The notes under the pieces were generated by a model. That model made no database searches. It saw nothing but the letters and a program-made list of their open reading frames with translations, and was not told where the DNA came from. Source: Streptomyces olivaceoviridis (GTDB lineage Bacteria > Actinomycetota > Actinomycetes > Streptomycetales > Streptomycetaceae). From it: a stretch of DNA of 64,000 bases. Position 1 is the stretch's first letter, and the number at the start of each line of letters is the position of its first letter. Made by a program: the position numbers and the translations under genes. Below, in pieces: positions 61,753 through 64,000 of the stretch. The DNA lies in the NCBI RefSeq assembly GCF_014650115.1, contig NZ_BMUI01000006.1, positions 62,001-126,000 of the forward strand, read 5' to 3'.

Positions 61753-61898
61753 CGGGCGGCCGGGACCTCTTCGCGGGCCGGCCCGACCGGTTCGACCGCG
61801 TCCGTGCGGACGGTCTCCTCGGGGACCTGCGGCTTCTCCTCCCGGACGAGCGGCTGCTCCTCCGCGACTCCGGTGGCCAGTGCCTTGCCGAGCTTCAT
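61749..61898 (-). CDS. 49-residue acidic peptide
   Basis: MKLGKALATGVAEEQPLVRE and onward: Glu-, Pro- and Val-rich, without hydrophobic core, so probably disordered. Supported by a good GGAGG five bases before the ATG and by an ATGA overlap with the cysteine-rich gene, suggesting translational coupling. No known family. Confidence 0.65.
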   Translation of the reverse strand: MKLGKALATGVAEEQPLVREEKPQVPEETVRTDAVEPVGPAREEVPAAR

Positions 61899-62028
61899 GG
61901 TGCCTCCATGACAGACGTCGGTGACCCTACGGCCATAGTGACCCATGAGGTGCCGAGTTGGACATAGGGCCTCCGTCCGCACGGGCAAGGCGTTAGCAAG
62001 TCTTACCGATATCTCGTAGGAGAATTAA

Positions 62029-62964
62029 GTGGAGCTTCACGAAGGTGCTGCCGACACTACTCCCATGACGAGTCCCCGTAGGCCCGCTCCCTTCGGCCGC
62101 ACCCTCTGCGCCATGATCACGCCGTTCACCGAGGAGGGCGCCCTCGACCTGGACGGCGCCCAGCGGCTGGCCGCGCACCTGGTGGCGCGGGGCTGTGACG
62201 GCCTGGTCCTGGGCGGCACCACCGGCGAGTCGCCGACCACCACCGACGAGGAGAAGGCACGGCTGGTCGCGGCCGTGCGGGAGGCGGTCGGCGACCGGGC
62301 CGCGCTGGTCGCGGGCGTGGGCACGTCCGACACCCGGCACACGGTGGAGCTGGCGCTGGCGGCCGGGAAGGCGGGCGCCGACGGTGTGCTGGTGGTGACG
62401 CCGTACTACAGCCGGCCCCCGCAGGAGGCCGTGGCCGCCCACTTCCGCCAGGTCGCCGACGCGAGCGACCTTCCGGTGATGCTCTACGACATCCCGGGCC
62501 GCACGGGCACCCGGATCGAGCCGGACACGATGATCCGCCTCGCGGACCACCCGCGGATCGTGGCCGTCAAGGACTGCTCCTACGACTTCCTCGGCACCCT
62601 GAAGGTGCTCCAGCGCACGGAGTTGGCGTACTACGCCGGCTGCGACGAGCACGTACTGGCGCTGTACGCGGTCGGCGCGGCGGGGTGCGTGAGCACGGTC
62701 GCGAACGCCGTGCCGGACCGGGTCGCCGCGATCCTGGCCGCGTTCGACGCCGGCGACACCGCCCGCGCGGCCGGACTCCAGCGGGCCGTGACCCCGTTGA
62801 CCGAGGCGATGATGGGCGCGGGCCTGCCCGGCACGGTCACCGCGAAGGCCCTCCTCGGCCGCCTCGGCCTGCCCGCGGGCCCGGTCCGCGCCCCCCTGCT
62901 GTCCGCCGACCCGGAGACGGCCGACGGGCTGCTGACGGCGTACCGGGCACTCACCGCGGGCTGA
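62029..62964 (+). CDS. dapA: 4-hydroxy-tetrahydrodipicolinate synthase DapA
   Basis: Condenses pyruvate with aspartate semialdehyde in lysine/diaminopimelate synthesis. 311 residues from GTG 62029 (TAGGAG eight bases upstream) or 299 from ATG 62065, which has no clear ribosome-binding site; I prefer the GTG. DapA motifs: GTTGESPTTTDEEK (about residues 60-73), VTPYYSRPPQEA, LYDIPGRTGTRIEPDT with the active-site Tyr, and the Schiff-base lysine in IVAVKDCSYD (about residue 178). Close to dapD, fitting a wall-precursor neighbourhood. The paralogous nature (dapA2) is a guess. Confidence 0.9.
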   Translation: MELHEGAADTTPMTSPRRPAPFGRTLCAMITPFTEEGALDLDGAQRLAAHLVARGCDGLVLGGTTGESPTTTDEEKARLVAAVREAVGDRAALVAGVGTSDTRHTVELALAAGKAGADGVLVVTPYYSRPPQEAVAAHFRQVADASDLPVMLYDIPGRTGTRIEPDTMIRLADHPRIVAVKDCSYDFLGTLKVLQRTELAYYAGCDEHVLALYAVGAAGCVSTVANAVPDRVAAILAAFDAGDTARAAGLQRAVTPLTEAMMGAGLPGTVTAKALLGRLGLPAGPVRAPLLSADPETADGLLTAYRALTAG

Positions 62965-62966
62965 TC

Positions 62967-63002
62967 CGCGCGGTGCGCCCCGAAGACGCGGGGAACCGCG
63001 CG
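62967..63002. terminator. Bidirectional terminator between dapA and dapD
   Basis: CGCGCGGT pairs with ACCGCGCG and, inside, CCCC with GGGG, giving a stacked hairpin in the 60-base gap between the converging genes. Confidence 0.7.
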
Positions 63003-63024
63003 ACCAGCAGTCGGACGCGGTGCG

Positions 63025-64000
63025 TCAGTTGTGGCTGTGCAGGATGTCGTTCAGGCCGCCCCAGACCGCGTTGTTCGGGCGGGCCTCGACCGTGCCGGTG
63101 ACCGAGTTGCGGCGGAACAAAATGTTGGAGGCGCCGTTCAGCTCCCGGGCCTTGACGATCTGGCCGTCGGGCATGGTGACGCGGGTGCCCGCGGTGATGT
63201 ACAGGCCGGCCTCGACCACGCACTCGTCGCCGAGCGCGATGCCGACGCCCGCCTCGGCGCCGACCAGGCACCGCTCGCCGATGGAGATGATCACGTTGCC
63301 GCCGCCGGACAGGGTGCCCATGGTGGAGGCGCCGCCGCCGATGTCCGAGCCGTCGCCGACCACGACACCCGCGGAGATCCGGCCCTCGACCATGGAGGTG
63401 CCGAGGGTGCCGGCGTTGAAGTTGACGAAGCCCTCGTGCATGACCGTGGTGCCCGCCGCGAGGTGCGCGCCGAGGCGGACCCGGTCGGCGTCGGCGATGC
63501 GCACGCCCTTCGGGGCGACGTAGTCCGTCATGCGCGGGAACTTGTCGATCGAGGTCACCTGGAGGTGCAGGCCCTCGGCGCGGGCGTTCAGGCGCACCTT
63601 CTCGATGTCGTCCACGGCGACCGGGCCGAGCGAGGTCCAGGCGACGTTGGCGAGGTGGCCGAAGATGCCGTCCAGGTTCTGGCCGTGCGGCTTGACCAGG
63701 CGGTGCGAGAGCAGGTGCAGGCGCAGGTAGACGTCGTGGGCGTCGACCGGCTTCTCGTCCAGCGAGGCGATGACCGTGCGGACCGCGACCACCTCGACGC
63801 CCCGGCGGGCGTCCGGGCCGGTCGCCGCGGTCGCGCCGCCGCCCAGCAGCTCGGCCGCCTGCTCGGCGGTCAGCCGCTCGGTGCCGGCCGGGCCCGGCTC
63901 CTCGACCAGCTCGGGGGCCGGGAACCAGGTGTCGAGAACGGTGCCGTCGGAGGCGATCGTGGCGAGGCCGGCGGCGACGGCGCCGGTGGTGCGGGTTGCA
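63025..64000 (-). CDS. dapD: 2,3,4,5-tetrahydropyridine-2,6-dicarboxylate N-succinyltransferase DapD (5' partial)
   Basis: Succinyl transfer in lysine/diaminopimelate synthesis. The frame is open to the right edge: the last bases read [19 protein letters not shown] upstream of the first in-window GTG at 63792, so the true start lies just outside. The actinobacterial DapD pattern is clear: [39 protein letters not shown], the left-handed beta-helix [20 protein letters not shown] and [17 protein letters not shown]. About 325 codons are present, nearly the whole protein. Confidence 0.93.
   Translation of the reverse strand, partial: ATRTTGAVAAGLATIASDGTVLDTWFPAPELVEEPGPAGTERLTAEQAAELLGGGATAATGPDARRGVEVVAVRTVIASLDEKPVDAHDVYLRLHLLSHRLVKPHGQNLDGIFGHLANVAWTSLGPVAVDDIEKVRLNARAEGLHLQVTSIDKFPRMTDYVAPKGVRIADADRVRLGAHLAAGTTVMHEGFVNFNAGTLGTSMVEGRISAGVVVGDGSDIGGGASTMGTLSGGGNVIISIGERCLVGAEAGVGIALGDECVVEAGLYITAGTRVTMPDGQIVKARELNGASNILFRRNSVTGTVEARPNNAVWGGLNDILHSHN

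Overview
The window is a stretch of a high-GC actinobacterial chromosome, almost certainly Streptomyces. Third codon positions are nearly all G or C, GTG and TTG starts are common, many neighbouring genes overlap by four bases, and there is a complete ectoine/5-hydroxyectoine operon, a LAETG sortase substrate, a single in-frame TTA codon (the bldA-tRNA codon) and a PHO-box-like repeat. From memory, the gene order resembles the S. coelicolor SCO1847-SCO1916 neighbourhood; I could not check this.

Region 1 (1-18.9 kb) is a large cobalamin (vitamin B12) corrin-ring cluster. A left block (cobD-cobQ-cobN-chelatase AAA/vWA protein-cobO-cobB-cobI) and a right block (cobM-cobL-cbiG/cobJ fusion-cobH-cbiX-cobC-like) are separated by a ZIP metal transporter on the other strand. 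Almost every junction is an overlap of a few bases, so the blocks are translationally coupled operons. The set mixes aerobic-route proteins (CobN and its chelatase motor) with anaerobic-route types (CbiG, CbiX). A wall-anchored LAETG protein flanks it.

Region 2 (19-23.9 kb) holds a four-gene minus-strand operon for a polar amino-acid-type ABC transporter (lipoprotein, permease, ATPase) plus an amidohydrolase. Its promoter is flanked by two perfect 6-3-6 palindromes, and a class V aminotransferase diverges from it. Region 3 (24-27.4 kb) is ectABCD, framed by strong terminators.

Region 4 (27.4-46 kb) is more accessory. It holds a PLP enzyme, a DsbA/FrnE-like protein, two GNAT enzymes, a DUF1349-type protein, a class B-like penicillin-binding protein, an AzgA-type purine permease, a HAD acid phosphatase, small hypotheticals and an MFS exporter. 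Three genes, uronate dehydrogenase (45.0 kb), 5-dehydro-4-deoxyglucarate dehydratase (43.9 kb) and a 2-oxoglutarate-semialdehyde dehydrogenase (30.5 kb, with a divergent IclR regulator), make up most of an oxidative hexuronate route to 2-oxoglutarate. The udh and kdgD promoters are back to back and carry a shared motif at each predicted start. Two decay zones lie here: a SigE-family sigma factor and its downstream membrane (anti-sigma-like) partner (36.6-37.4 kb), and two convergent broken hypotheticals (38.5-39.35 kb). A tandem duplication sits at the 3' junction of the MFS gene and a putative glycosidase (42.46-42.78 kb).

Region 5 (46-51.1 kb) is a sugar/polyol operon: DeoR regulator, ABC binding protein, two permeases and a zinc alcohol dehydrogenase. 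Region 6 (51.1-64 kb) contains a two-domain TerD protein, a TetR/DHA2-efflux pair with a clear operator and a TTA codon in the pump, a Tat-exported PhoX-type phosphatase with a PHO box, an unrecognised 475-residue protein, a secreted endonuclease/exonuclease/phosphatase protein, a four-gene operon of small envelope and cysteine-rich proteins, dapA, and dapD running off the right edge.

I saw no rRNA, tRNA, CRISPR array, insertion sequence or prophage. Start codons were chosen from ribosome-binding sites, overlaps and family lengths. Functions are by recognition of motifs only.
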